43,908 bases of DNA from the NCBI GenBank assembly GCA_037382465.1, contig JARRPX010000036.1, positions 1-43,908 on the forward strand, in the 5' to 3' direction. Source of the stretch: Anaerolineales bacterium. Its GTDB lineage: Bacteria > Chloroflexota > Anaerolineae > Anaerolineales > E44-bin32. Each line of letters starts with the position of its first letter. The first letter of the stretch is position 1. A program made the position numbers and the translations under genes. Below, in pieces: positions 35,975 to 43,908 of the stretch. Under the pieces are notes generated by a model. It had not been told where the DNA came from, did no database searches, and saw only the letters and a list, made by a program, of their open reading frames with translations.

Positions 35975-36852
35975 TTACAATGCGGCACTCGTTACTGGAT
36001 CGGGCAGCACTTTCTTATAGAACCAGGCGGCCAATAGAAGCCCCACGAAACACAAGGTCATGAATGGAATGGCTTCAACGGCGTTCACCGACCCGTCCTG
36101 AATCAGCGGCACCACGATCCAGGCAGGAATAGATATAAACATCATAAAGCCATGCATTACCCCGATGCTGGCCAGTAAATATCCCCAAGGGGAACGCCGC
36201 CAAAGTAGAACCGCAGCAGACAGCGCAAGTGGGACGATTAAACCCAAATCAAGTGCCTGTGACTCGAGCGTGCTTACACCCGCAAGTTCGGGGGGAAAGT
36301 TGTTGTTCACCGACATTGGAATGATGCGCCCTACCCACAACACGATCAGCATCGGCGCCATCAACACCATGTATCCGGTAAAGATTCGAATCGGAAAGTG
36401 CGCGCCGAATCGCTGCGGCAAACCGGCAACGTCGATGCGGCTCAGATTAACCATCAATCCGACAATGCTGAGGGCGAAAATCGCCACGTAGACCAGGAAC
36501 AAGGGATTGAATACCATCATCGTGGCGTACATCAAATAGACGTAGAATAGTATGACAACATGCCTGCCAGAAGCAATCGCCCACGGAGTGATTTCCGGCT
36601 ACTCAGAAAGATACCGGTCACTAACAAAGGCACCGCGACCAGCAAATTGATGGCGTCCCAGATCATTGCTTCACGTGCCAGCGAGGCTTGATCATATCGA
36701 TACAAACCACTTCCCTGGAATACCGCAGAATCTCCACGGATGGTGACGTATTCGATCGCGGATTCCTGAGTACGATAATATAATCCGGTCACAGCAGCAA
36801 TGAGCACCAGAACAAGAATCAATACGACGTTAGACTTATCGATCTTCTGCAT
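35975..36852 (-). pseudogene. Polytopic membrane protein, single-base frameshift
   Basis: Two frames make one protein. The first begins at ATG 36852 (AAAGGA upstream), KIDKSNVVLILVLVLIAAVTGLYYR, with a second helix LLVAVPLLVTGIFL, and runs to LLLAGMLSYY. The second continues from FYVYLMYATMMVFNPLFLVYVAIFALSI through three more helices to the stop at 35975. The join needs one more base at about 36546-36547, where a short T run could have lost one. The combined product would be about 290 residues with roughly seven helices. No enzymatic motif is visible. If the shift is an error the gene is intact. Confidence 0.78.
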
Positions 36853-36987
36853 CGTATTCCTTTCATTTTTCGGCTGCAATCCTGCCTCATCGCATGCCTT
36901 TGAAGACGCTGATAAAGTGGTCAAACGATCATGTAGAGTTTCTTTATATCTGGAAGACCCTCACGATAGGCCCCGACGTACCGAATA

Positions 36988-37950
36988 TCAGACACTTCGG
37001 TTTTGGATCAGTTCGGACACCGTACTCAATGTCGGTAGCGCAGGGATCGCACCGCGCTTCGTCGTGGTCAGCGCGCCGACTGCGTTGGCGAACACCAATA
37101 CATCTTCGAGAGCCGCTTTGTCTTTCCAGACATCGGGCCGACGGACCAGACCCATCAGCATACCGGCGACGAATCCGTCCCCCGCGCCCGTCGTATCGAT
37201 GGCGTCGACCTGGAAGCCGGTAACGCGGTGATCCGCCTTTTCGGTGAAATAATGGCAGCCGTTTCTCCCCATGGTGACCACGAGCAGCCATAACGCTGGA
37301 TGCCACAACTGCTTCACCGAACGGGCCAAGTCCCCCTCTCCGGTGAGAAAGCGCAGCTCCTCCGCGCTGGCCTTGATGATCTGCGCATGTTCCCATCCCA
37401 GCATCATTCCCTTTCGAGCCGCCTCTTCCGCCGGCCAAAGCGGTAGACGCAGATTGTGATCATAGGAGATCACCAAGCCTGCCTCCTGGGCAACCTCTAC
37501 GGCATGCAACGTCGCACTTCTACTGGGATCTCCGATCAAGCTGATCGAGCCGTAGTGGAACAGCTTTGCCCGGCGGATCGCATTCGTATCCACCTCGACG
37601 GACTCGAAAAGCATGTCTGCGCTGGGATGGCGGTAGAACATGAAGTCCCGCTCACCATCAGCCGTAAGCGAGACGAAAGCCAACGCCGTTCTCGCATCTT
37701 TCGAGAAGACCAGGGGCGTAGTGTCCACCCCGTTTTCAATCAGCTTCTGCGCCAGAAATCTGCCGAATTCGTCATCGCCCACCTTGCCCATGAAGGCAGA
37801 AGAAACACCCAGGCGGGATAATCCCACAGCGACGTTCGCCGGCGCGCCCCCGGCTGCTTTCTTGAATGCCGGTGCATCCACGAGGGAAACGCCCGATTCC
37901 GTAGACACGAAATCGATCAGCAATTCGCCCATGCAGACGACTTCAGCCAT
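36988..37950 (-). CDS. PfkB family sugar kinase (fructokinase-like)
   Basis: A 320-residue ribokinase-fold kinase. Motifs: GGAPANVAVGLSRLG (about residues 34-48), the phosphoribose-type anion hole and catalytic base in DTTGAGDGF (D258), and NLRLPLW near 166. The beginning VVCMGELLIDF is typical of fructokinases (ScrK-like). In the usual YDPN motif the sequence is YDHN, a small deviation. It phosphorylates fructose or a related sugar with ATP. The gene is alone; no transporter is next to it, and it is 11 kb from fucose isomerase. Confidence 0.9.
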   Translation of the reverse strand: MAEVVCMGELLIDFVSTESGVSLVDAPAFKKAAGGAPANVAVGLSRLGVSSAFMGKVGDDEFGRFLAQKLIENGVDTTPLVFSKDARTALAFVSLTADGERDFMFYRHPSADMLFESVEVDTNAIRRAKLFHYGSISLIGDPSRSATLHAVEVAQEAGLVISYDHNLRLPLWPAEEAARKGMMLGWEHAQIIKASAEELRFLTGEGDLARSVKQLWHPALWLLVVTMGRNGCHYFTEKADHRVTGFQVDAIDTTGAGDGFVAGMLMGLVRRPDVWKDKAALEDVLVFANAVGALTTTKRGAIPALPTLSTVSELIQNRSV

Positions 37951-38060
37951 CGTTCACCGCCACCGAACGCAAACCTCCACTGTCGATTGGAACCACTGGT
38001 TTTGAGCCAATCACCCGACTCTGATTGCGTGGACGTCGATAAAGCAGGATCACGTTTCGC

Positions 38061-39023
38061 TTACTTCTTATACGCTACGTAAATATCCGTTTCGATCTTC
38101 TGGTCATCCACGTAAAACGCATGAACGAAATAGAGATTCCCCGCCGCGTCGAGTGTGGGCTCACCCGAAAGGTCGGATACGATCAGTTCCGGTTCCGACC
38201 ACTCACCATCGATCAGGCGTGACCGGAAGACCTCCGGTCCTCCGTTGGCGACACGAGTAAACCAAAGCTCGCTCCCATCGACCGATACGTACGGCTGCAT
38301 TTCCACAGCCTCGGTGTTGACCGCCTCGATGTTGATGGGATCGGCCCACGTGTCACCGCTTCTGGCGGTCACCCAGATGTCGTAGCCGCCCATCCCGCCC
38401 GGGCGATCGGAGCTGAAGAAGATGGCGTCGCCGAGTACGTGCAGTTCCCCGAGCTGAATCTCCTTCATTAATCGATCCCCTACGTACTGCCAGTCTGTCC
38501 ATTTTCCATCAATCCACTCGGCGGTAAAGACATTCAGGCCGGAGTATCCTTCCCTCGCCGAGCCGAACCACATCACGCTGCCCTGGATACACACTGCGCC
38601 GTCGAGCGCGAGTTCACCGGGATCCTGCAGCCACACCCGCGTCGCTTCGCTCCATGTATTTCCGATTTTGTGGGAGACCCAGATGCCCGACACGCCGTCC
38701 AGCAGCTGCTCTTCTGCGGGCGTATTCGCATCCGGCGTGAAAAAGAAATACAGCGAAGTCCCGTCCGGAAGGATGAAAGGCGAATCCTCCACGCCGGCGG
38801 TGTTGATCGAGTCAGGCAGTGGAACCGGCTGTTCGTATTCAGCCGAATGGAGAATCGGCGGATGTTGATCGATTTCGGGCCTTATTTTGACGGCGCCGCC
38901 GGGGATTGCTGCCCGCCGGTCCAACTCGGGGTGCGCTGTAACGGGTGGGCTGCTTTCACCGCAGCCTGAAAGCACCAAACTCCCCACAAGTAACGTGACG
39001 ATGATGAGGCGATTCAACTCCAT
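38061..39023 (-). CDS. PD40-type beta-propeller lipoprotein
   Basis: A 320-residue exported lipoprotein with lipobox LSGC near residue 18-21. Its repeated blades contain 'GVEDSPFILPDGTSLYFFF', 'GDAIFFSSDRPGGMGGYDIWV' and 'EMQPYVSVDGSELWFTR', the WD40-like PD40 motif of TolB and similar proteins. No OmpA domain follows. It may bind a polymer or another surface protein. It is the third propeller lipoprotein in the window with 4840-5757 and 17539-18585, of a different repeat type. Function unknown. Confidence 0.88.
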   Translation of the reverse strand: MELNRLIIVTLLVGSLVLSGCGESSPPVTAHPELDRRAAIPGGAVKIRPEIDQHPPILHSAEYEQPVPLPDSINTAGVEDSPFILPDGTSLYFFFTPDANTPAEEQLLDGVSGIWVSHKIGNTWSEATRVWLQDPGELALDGAVCIQGSVMWFGSAREGYSGLNVFTAEWIDGKWTDWQYVGDRLMKEIQLGELHVLGDAIFFSSDRPGGMGGYDIWVTARSGDTWADPINIEAVNTEAVEMQPYVSVDGSELWFTRVANGGPEVFRSRLIDGEWSEPELIVSDLSGEPTLDAAGNLYFVHAFYVDDQKIETDIYVAYKK

Positions 39024-39093
39024 TCGCTATCCTGATATCTTCGAACAGCAGCACATTCAATCCGTGCTGCGCCGAGAACTCGACCGTCGCGCT

Positions 39094-39327
39094 TCAAACT
39101 TTGCGATACGGATTCTCGTGCGGATAACAACACAATACACAATCTTGAAACTTGACGCCACAAAAATAGCGGCAAATGGACACATTTTTTATCGCACAGC
39201 GATGTTCCGTGGCGCCTTCCACCTCATTCCAAGGACAACGATCTTGTTCCCAACTGATTTCGTATTCCGGGGTTACGAGATCGATGTCCATGTTCGCCCC
39301 ATCGAGGCTTCGGATTTCATCATTCAT
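39094..39327 (-). CDS. Small Cys-rich protein
   Basis: A 77-residue protein with five or six cysteines toward its C-terminus: RCPWNEVEG, HRCAIKNVSICRYFCG, DCVLCCYPHENP. The pattern looks like a compact metal-binding or disulfide-rich domain. The first 25 residues are acidic. GGAG stands eight bases before ATG 39327; a second ATG follows twelve codons on. The frame lies just after the deazaflavin-type oxidoreductase gene (23-nt gap) on the same strand and may share its transcript. Function unknown. Confidence 0.7.
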   Translation of the reverse strand: MNDEIRSLDGANMDIDLVTPEYEISWEQDRCPWNEVEGATEHRCAIKNVSICRYFCGVKFQDCVLCCYPHENPYRKV

Positions 39328-39349
39328 GTTCGAATCTCCATCCGTCTGG

Positions 39350-39802
39350 CTATGATTCAGGGAGTTCCACCTGGATCACGACCCGGCTTCGTGCCTGGCG
39401 CTCGACATCCGCGCTGACGGGCTGACCATGAGCATCGAGTGCTACGTCGAAGTACCTGGCGTAGTTCGGCGCACGCTGCAAGTATTCCGTCAGCGCCGCC
39501 GCCACGCCGCGTTCATCCTCGATCACCTGCCCCTTACCGGTCACTTTCCGGCCACACAGCCATATAGTGACCTCGCGGCCGCCGCGCAGATTTCGCCACC
39601 ACGTTCGAGTGTGCAGGCTGATGATCGTGAGTTCGTCCCCTCGGTGCAGATAATTCACCGGTGTAGTGTACTTTTTACCCGTTTTCCGGCCGGTTACAGT
39701 GATGAGCAAGATGCTCTTGCTGAACATGACGTGCAGGGGCGAACGCAATATAAAAGAGATAAATCCATTCCCCAACCGGTTGAAGAAACGCCGCAGCCCC
39801 AA
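39350..39802 (-). CDS. Deazaflavin-dependent nitroreductase-like (DUF385) protein
   Basis: A 150-residue single-domain protein of the DDN/DUF385 split-barrel family: RSPLHVMFSKSILLITVTGRKTGKKYTTPVNY (the TGRKTG..YTTP pattern binds cofactor) and TWWRNLRGG. Relatives use coenzyme F420 as reductant for quinones or nitro compounds, so the organism may contain F420; that is inference. It begins at TTG 39802 with GGAAG ahead. It shares strand with the small Cys-rich gene at 39094 and lies next to the CPBP protease gene. Confidence 0.85.
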   Translation of the reverse strand: MGLRRFFNRLGNGFISFILRSPLHVMFSKSILLITVTGRKTGKKYTTPVNYLHRGDELTIISLHTRTWWRNLRGGREVTIWLCGRKVTGKGQVIEDERGVAAALTEYLQRAPNYARYFDVALDAHGQPVSADVERQARSRVVIQVELPES

Positions 39803-39873
39803 TTACCTATCTTCCTTTCGCGAAATTCGTCCTTGCTTACCGATATGTATAGATATCTACAATCGAGCATCGT

Positions 39874-40689
39874 TCAGATGACTTGTTTTTGTTCCGCAGA
39901 TAGAGTTGCAGGCTTATATAGGAGTACGACCACGATCGCCCAGATCATCACGATAACACTCAGAATGATGGCAGCCAAACCCTCACCGGCGTTCGAAGCC
40001 GTGATGAAATCGAAAGAGCCGTGCCACAGCAATAATATCAACACGCTCCCCCGACTGCTGTTGTACAGCCAGGTAAACACGATCGTGCCCGCCGCCAAGC
40101 TCAGCAGCCAACCGATAATGAATGAGCTATCCAGGTTGTAAAAGAACATCGGCCAATGCCACAACGCCCACAGGATCGTCAGGATCAGTGAGGCCGCTAA
40201 TGCGCTGCGATTTCTCTGCAGCCGAGGCAGGGCGAATCCCCGCCAACCAATTTCCTCGCCCAAACCGAACGTGAAAATCCACAGAAGCAGCGCCGTCCCC
40301 GGATACAAATGCGGAAGAAAATGGACTTGTCCCAGAAGGTTGAAGTCCTGCCAACTCCCCTCAATAACACGCCGGACGACGGCAACCAAGGCAAAAAGCC
40401 AGAGAGGAGAAAACGCAACAATCCACCAGATGGGTCTCACCCGCCATTTGATTATCCGGGAAAACAGCTCTTTCAACCCGTCCCGTCCATTAACCAACCA
40501 AGTCATGAACAGCGCGGCCAAGGCGGGACCGTATGCGTACAAGTAGTGCAAGGAAAACGGAAGACTTAAATGGATGACCCCCTGCGCTTCTAGCGCGAGG
40601 GGCACTCCAACGACCCAGGAAAAACCATACGCCAGCAAAAAATAGCCGATTAACTCGTTCTGTCCCGCCAACGCACGAAGTGCCTTCAT
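39874..40689 (-). CDS. CPBP family intramembrane metalloprotease
   Basis: A 271-residue protein with about eight hydrophobic helices. The Abi/CAAX-protease motifs are EEIGWR (E145, E146, R150), H178 in LWHWP, and the later WHGSFDF with a further histidine. CPBP enzymes process prenylated or bacteriocin-related peptides or act as immunity factors; the substrate here is unknown. ATG 40689 is set by GGAGG five bases upstream; the frame is open to 41031, but that stretch overlaps the reductase gene. It follows the reductase/CrtI-like pair by 79 nt on the same strand, so it may belong to the same transcript. Confidence 0.92.
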   Translation of the reverse strand: MKALRALAGQNELIGYFLLAYGFSWVVGVPLALEAQGVIHLSLPFSLHYLYAYGPALAALFMTWLVNGRDGLKELFSRIIKWRVRPIWWIVAFSPLWLFALVAVVRRVIEGSWQDFNLLGQVHFLPHLYPGTALLLWIFTFGLGEEIGWRGFALPRLQRNRSALAASLILTILWALWHWPMFFYNLDSSFIIGWLLSLAAGTIVFTWLYNSSRGSVLILLLWHGSFDFITASNAGEGLAAIILSVIVMIWAIVVVLLYKPATLSAEQKQVI

Positions 40690-40768
40690 TAATACCTCCC
40701 CGCCGTTCAATTTTCCGTCGATTGTCATCGTGCTGCCTACTGGAAATCGGAACGGATGACGGACGGCC

Positions 40769-41986
40769 TTATAACCCGCTCCTCGGCACCGCCACTTCGA
40801 GGTCCGAAAGCGGATAGGACGAGCATGGATGAATAAAACCGAACTGCCGATCCGCCGCCCTCGTTCCGTCGCCATCCGGATATACAAATACATCACCGGA
40901 AACGAGCAGCGTGTGGCAGACTCCGCACGTCCCCGAGCGGCACTCGGACGGCGGGGCCAATCCTGCCCGCTCCATGGCCACGAGCACCGTTTCCGCCGCC
41001 AGAGCGGGTATGACCATCGTGAGTCCGCCAATCCTGACCGTTAATTCAAAACTCTTATTTACCGCCGTCCGTGGAAAGCCCGGCGCATTGCTGACGTCGC
41101 GCGCCTCGCCGTACACTTCGTTGCGGATGCGTCTGGGGGGCAGCCCGAATGCAGCCAGCTCCTGCCGGACAAAATCGTACATCGCCTGGGGACCGCAGAT
41201 GAAGAATGTGCTCTCGTCCACGTCGGCGTACTTTCTAATCAAGTCGGCAGTGATGAATCCTTGCTCGCAATCGGGCAGCGGCGCTTCGTCGCAGCTCAGC
41301 ACGTGTACGACCTTGATCCTGCCGGCCGACTTCGCTTCAAGTTCACCAAGCTGTTCGTAGAACACGATGTCGTCCTTATCGCTGCTGCCGTAGAGCAGCA
41401 GCAATTCGGCATTCATATCCCCGTAGATGATTTCCCTCGCCATCGAGCAGAAAGGAGTAACTCCCGAACCGCCGGCCAGCCCAACGATCTTGTTCCCGTC
41501 CCGAATGGGCTCGTGATAGAACCGGCCGCATGGACCTGAAGCCACGATTTTGGTCCCGACGTTCCAATTGTCCCAAACGTGCGAGGTGAAGAATCCGTCG
41601 TCGATTTTACGGATGGTGATGTCGTAAAAACCGTCGGCGCCCAATGCCTCGCGAGGTGCGGAGGAGATCGAATACGGCCGGGCGATTCTGACCCGATCGA
41701 TATCGGCCTTCAGGCTTAGGTACTGCCCCGCTCGGAAATACGCCAATTGCCGGGTGTCCGATTCGGGATCGGGTACCAGGCGGAACGTCCTGGTCGATTT
41801 GGTTTCGTCGTGAATTTCGCTGATCAACAGGTTCTGGCGTTTCGGATGAAGCTGCGCGGCCAACTCGTTCACCGGACCCGGATCGACAGGTTTCGACGGG
41901 GCCGCGGCAAAGCGCTTACCGCGCGAGGAGCGTAAGCGGATGAAACCGAACAAATCTCGAAGGGATCCCTTGACGCTGATCTTCAT
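40769..41986 (-). CDS. FAD/NAD reductase with C-terminal [2Fe-2S] ferredoxin domain
   Basis: A 405-residue electron-transfer protein of the phenol-hydroxylase-reductase type, in the order FAD, NAD(P), ferredoxin. FAD motif RPYS at 103-106; NAD(P) motif GGSGVTPF at 172-179 and CGPQAMYDFV near 264-273; plant-type [2Fe-2S] cysteines C349, C354, C357 and C388. It should pass electrons from NAD(P)H via FAD to the cluster and on to a partner. ATG 41986 overlaps the TGA of the CrtI-like gene (ATGA), with GGGGAGGGG ahead, so the two products are made together. The partner is likely the CrtI-like enzyme. The first 45 residues are basic and have no motif. Confidence 0.94.
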   Translation of the reverse strand: MKISVKGSLRDLFGFIRLRSSRGKRFAAAPSKPVDPGPVNELAAQLHPKRQNLLISEIHDETKSTRTFRLVPDPESDTRQLAYFRAGQYLSLKADIDRVRIARPYSISSAPREALGADGFYDITIRKIDDGFFTSHVWDNWNVGTKIVASGPCGRFYHEPIRDGNKIVGLAGGSGVTPFCSMAREIIYGDMNAELLLLYGSSDKDDIVFYEQLGELEAKSAGRIKVVHVLSCDEAPLPDCEQGFITADLIRKYADVDESTFFICGPQAMYDFVRQELAAFGLPPRRIRNEVYGEARDVSNAPGFPRTAVNKSFELTVRIGGLTMVIPALAAETVLVAMERAGLAPPSECRSGTCGVCHTLLVSGDVFVYPDGDGTRAADRQFGFIHPCSSYPLSDLEVAVPRSGL

Positions 41987-43554
41987 GCTGCCCCTCCCCT
42001 TGCTTTCATCTCGCGTATCGTCAGCAGCGCACCCACCTGGCCCGACAAGAAACTGCTGCTGTACCCCAGGCAGCGGAAAGCGGAACCACCGCTGAACTGC
42101 AAACCGCCGATATGTTGGTCGTCCGACAACATCATCATGCGCGGCAGCAGTGAGTCCCACGGTTCCGGTTCGTAGCCGTAAATATTGCCGTCGTAAGATC
42201 CCGTGTATCGGGCGAAGGTCTGGGGGGTCGCCACTTCGAATTCCTCGATGTGCTCCCGCAGCGAGGCGCCGGTGGCGCACTCGAAATCGGCGATCAAATC
42301 TGCGGCAATCTTGTTTTTCATACGGACGTAATCCTGCGGTTTGACGTCGTGCCAGGCTTCCGGCCGGTAGAGCGTGGTGATGAAGACGATCGACGTGCCC
42401 GGCGGCGAACAATCCGGAATGGCGTTGTTCAGGCATACCACGGCCTGCAGATCGGGGGCGTCCAGCGTTCTGAACGATTCGTAGCCGGCCGCGGTATTCA
42501 TGCTGCGGTAGACCAGATAGCTGTATTCCCGCAGCCCGATCTCCTCCGCTGGAGCGTCCAATCCCAGGTAAACCACGAAGCCGCTGAGGCCTTGCAGTCG
42601 AGCGTTGCACTCCTGCAGCGCGATCGCAGGAACCTCGGATTTCGGATGGATCAACTGGTTGTAAACGAGCGTCGGGGACGCATTGGCAACAACGTATTCC
42701 GTTTCGATGCGGTCCCCATGAGAAGTCACCACGCCGACGACCTTTCCGTCATCGACGAGTATCTCTTCGGCGCGCGTGTTGTACTGGATGTCGCCGCCCA
42801 ATTCACGGATTCGGGCATCGAAGGCCAGCGCGATCTCGTGCGAGCGCTGACGGGGAATCCAGGCGCCGAAGGTGATGAACTTGATCAACATACCACCGAA
42901 GATCGTGAAGTTGGCACGATTGGTGGGCACCCCGATGTAGGACCATTGCGCGTGCATGATTTTCCGTGCCTGTTCGGGGACGTCGAGCGCCTCGGCCACC
43001 TGATCGACGGTGTACGGCGCGGTCTTGAGGAAATTGGTGTGCCGGCTGAGCAGGTGCTTTCGATCGGGATTGCCGCGAGACTTGCCCACGTAGGCAAGTC
43101 CCTCCAGGACCTCCTGGCAGAGCCCGAGGTACTTCGTCACAGATTCCCTGCTGCCTGGAACTTCTTCTTCGAGCGCATCGACGAAGGCGTCCACGCCGTA
43201 GGGCATGGTGACGTCCAGCGCCTCTTCGGGATCGGTGAGGATCAGGCGAAACGCCTCGGGCACTTCGACCCAATCCAGGTAGATGCCCAGTTCATCCTCG
43301 AAAAATTGGCGTACGCTGCCGCTGTTCGTGGGGGATCCGATGTCGGCGAACTGATGCAGGGAAACTTCGAACTCGAACCGGCCGCGGCGGAAGCTGGAGG
43401 CAAAGCCGCCCGGGATGTTGTGCTGCTCCAGGAGCAGAATGCGCTTCCCCGCCACCGCCAGGCGCGCCGCGGAGGCCAATCCGCCGTTTCCTGCGCCGAC
43501 GACGACGCAGTCGTATGCCTGCTGGATTTGTTGTGATCGGGATCCATTCGCCAT
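41983..43554 (-). CDS. CrtI/retinol-saturase-like FAD oxidoreductase
   Basis: A 523-residue enzyme of the phytoene-desaturase/retinol-saturase superfamily. The dinucleotide fold VVVGAGNGGLASAARL starts at about residue 17 with E43 (LLLEQHN) binding the ribose, then GGFASSF and the substrate-binding segment FEFEVSLHQFAD. The C-terminal region has the FAD-contact pattern GLQFSGGSAFRCLGYSSSFLSG. Relatives desaturate, isomerise or saturate polyenes such as carotenoids or retinol; the substrate is not known. AAGGAG lies before ATG 43554. Its stop overlaps the start of the FAD/NAD/[2Fe-2S] reductase gene, which suggests a reductive reaction fed by that protein. No crtB or other carotenoid gene is adjacent. 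Confidence 0.9.
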   Translation of the reverse strand: MANGSRSQQIQQAYDCVVVGAGNGGLASAARLAVAGKRILLLEQHNIPGGFASSFRRGRFEFEVSLHQFADIGSPTNSGSVRQFFEDELGIYLDWVEVPEAFRLILTDPEEALDVTMPYGVDAFVDALEEEVPGSRESVTKYLGLCQEVLEGLAYVGKSRGNPDRKHLLSRHTNFLKTAPYTVDQVAEALDVPEQARKIMHAQWSYIGVPTNRANFTIFGGMLIKFITFGAWIPRQRSHEIALAFDARIRELGGDIQYNTRAEEILVDDGKVVGVVTSHGDRIETEYVVANASPTLVYNQLIHPKSEVPAIALQECNARLQGLSGFVVYLGLDAPAEEIGLREYSYLVYRSMNTAAGYESFRTLDAPDLQAVVCLNNAIPDCSPPGTSIVFITTLYRPEAWHDVKPQDYVRMKNKIAADLIADFECATGASLREHIEEFEVATPQTFARYTGSYDGNIYGYEPEPWDSLLPRMMMLSDDQHIGGLQFSGGSAFRCLGYSSSFLSGQVGALLTIREMKARGGAA

Positions 43555-43699
43555 GGAATCTCTCCTTCGTCGAATAAGAACGTCGGACTTCTTTCCGAAA
43601 CGTCGATGATATGTTGCCGGAATTATATTCGCTCGTTCATATGCATTCCTTAATCGTTAACAAATAGGGTATGAAGTAAAGAAATTTTCAGTCAAGTCA

Positions 43700-43903
43700 C
43701 TAATCCTTGACCGATGATAAATCAACCCCATCATAAACCTCGAACACCAGCCAAAGAATACATGGCAATATTGGAAGTAAATATCGTGATCCTTCCCAGA
43801 CTCGAAAATCGAAACCGCTTCCAACCAATTCTCCGACCGAAATAAAGAGTAAGGGAATGAAGAGAAGCCCAGAATACCAAGCGTGATGTAGCGAATATAC
43901 CAG
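43700..43903 (-). CDS. 3' end of a polytopic membrane protein (partial)
   Basis: A minus-strand frame ending at 43700-43702 reads HHAWYSGLLFIPLLFISVGELVGS, a helix, then RYLLPILPCILWLVFEVYDG, a second helix, and a charged tail. The RYLLPILP segment is common near the end of glycosyltransferase-like membrane proteins. The frame meets a stop near 43904-43906 at the window edge and has no ATG, so either the 5' part is beyond the edge and shifted, or it is decayed. The 145 bp between it and the CrtI-like gene start (43554) is AT-rich and may hold that gene's promoter region. Confidence 0.4.
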   Translation of the reverse strand: MVYSLHHAWYSGLLFIPLLFISVGELVGSGFDFRVWEGSRYLLPILPCILWLVFEVYDGVDLSSVKD

Positions 43904-43908
43904 TTAAT

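Noticed and set aside
42250-43536. Plus-strand open frame of 428 codons
   Set aside because: Antisense to the CrtI-like gene, which has unmistakable motifs and a strong ribosome site.
1-43908. CRISPR arrays, tRNA or rRNA genes, insertion sequences, prophage
   Set aside because: No regularly spaced repeats, cloverleaf-like stretches, transposase frames or phage structural genes were recognised by eye; a tRNA scan would be decisive.

Overview
The window looks like a piece of a Chloroflexota (Anaerolineae-like) chromosome, probably from an environmental assembly. The inference rests on a heliorhodopsin, several lipoproteins with Thr/Pro-rich linkers after the lipobox, a KaiC-like/ATP-grasp fusion, AbrB-like tandem proteins and many small zinc-ribbon proteins. 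No rRNA, tRNA, CRISPR array, insertion sequence or phage gene was seen. Almost everything is on the minus strand; only three well-supported genes (4840-5757, 5830-6744, 9725-9940) are on the plus strand.

Layout. 0-4 kb: an SDR of the WWOX/retinol-dehydrogenase type, a heliorhodopsin, a second SDR and a lipoprotein. 4-7.2 kb: two GNAT acetyltransferases flank a Ycf48-like propeller lipoprotein and an AraC-family regulator whose Shine-Dalgarno sits inside a perfect hairpin. 7.4-9.4 kb: a 58-residue zinc ribbon overlaps a long carbohydrate-related gene broken by an amber codon and a one-base shift. 9.7-12.7 kb: a two-TM microprotein, an ANT(6)-like nucleotidyltransferase with a partner gene, and a two-gene unit of an AbrB-like protein and an unknown protein. 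12.7-15.4 kb: a KaiC-like domain without a Walker A motif, fused to a PEP-synthase-type ATP-grasp and an unassigned C-terminal domain. 15.6-19.2 kb: a frameshifted isoprenylcysteine-methyltransferase-like gene, a site-2 protease, a DUF3795 protein, a propeller lipoprotein and a membrane-anchored protein.

19.4-25.4 kb is a sugar region: GH4 alpha-galactosidase-like enzyme, GT87/DUF2029-like membrane protein, a GH53 galactanase gene that has lost most of its catalytic barrel, and L-fucose isomerase. 25.6-30.2 kb: DUF3592 protein, alanine dehydrogenase, another methyltransferase-like membrane protein, a tight LysE/ElyC-like/DinB-like operon and a zinc ribbon. 30.4-36.9 kb: a 989-residue TPR-HEAT protein, a metallophosphoesterase, a secreted esterase, a 50-residue Cys/His microprotein and a frameshifted polytopic membrane protein. 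37-43.9 kb: a PfkB sugar kinase, a PD40-type lipoprotein, a Cys-rich small protein, a deazaflavin-dependent-nitroreductase-like protein, a CPBP protease and a translationally coupled pair: a CrtI/retinol-saturase-like FAD enzyme and a FAD/NAD/[2Fe-2S] reductase. The 3' end of one more membrane protein lies at the right edge.

The most notable items are the heliorhodopsin and its RDH-like neighbour, the KaiC-like/ATP-grasp fusion, the coupled CrtI-like/ferredoxin-reductase pair and two microproteins (7408-7584, 35761-35913). At least four genes, probably five, carry single-base shifts. Some of these may be assembly errors, so the pseudogene calls should be read with that in mind.
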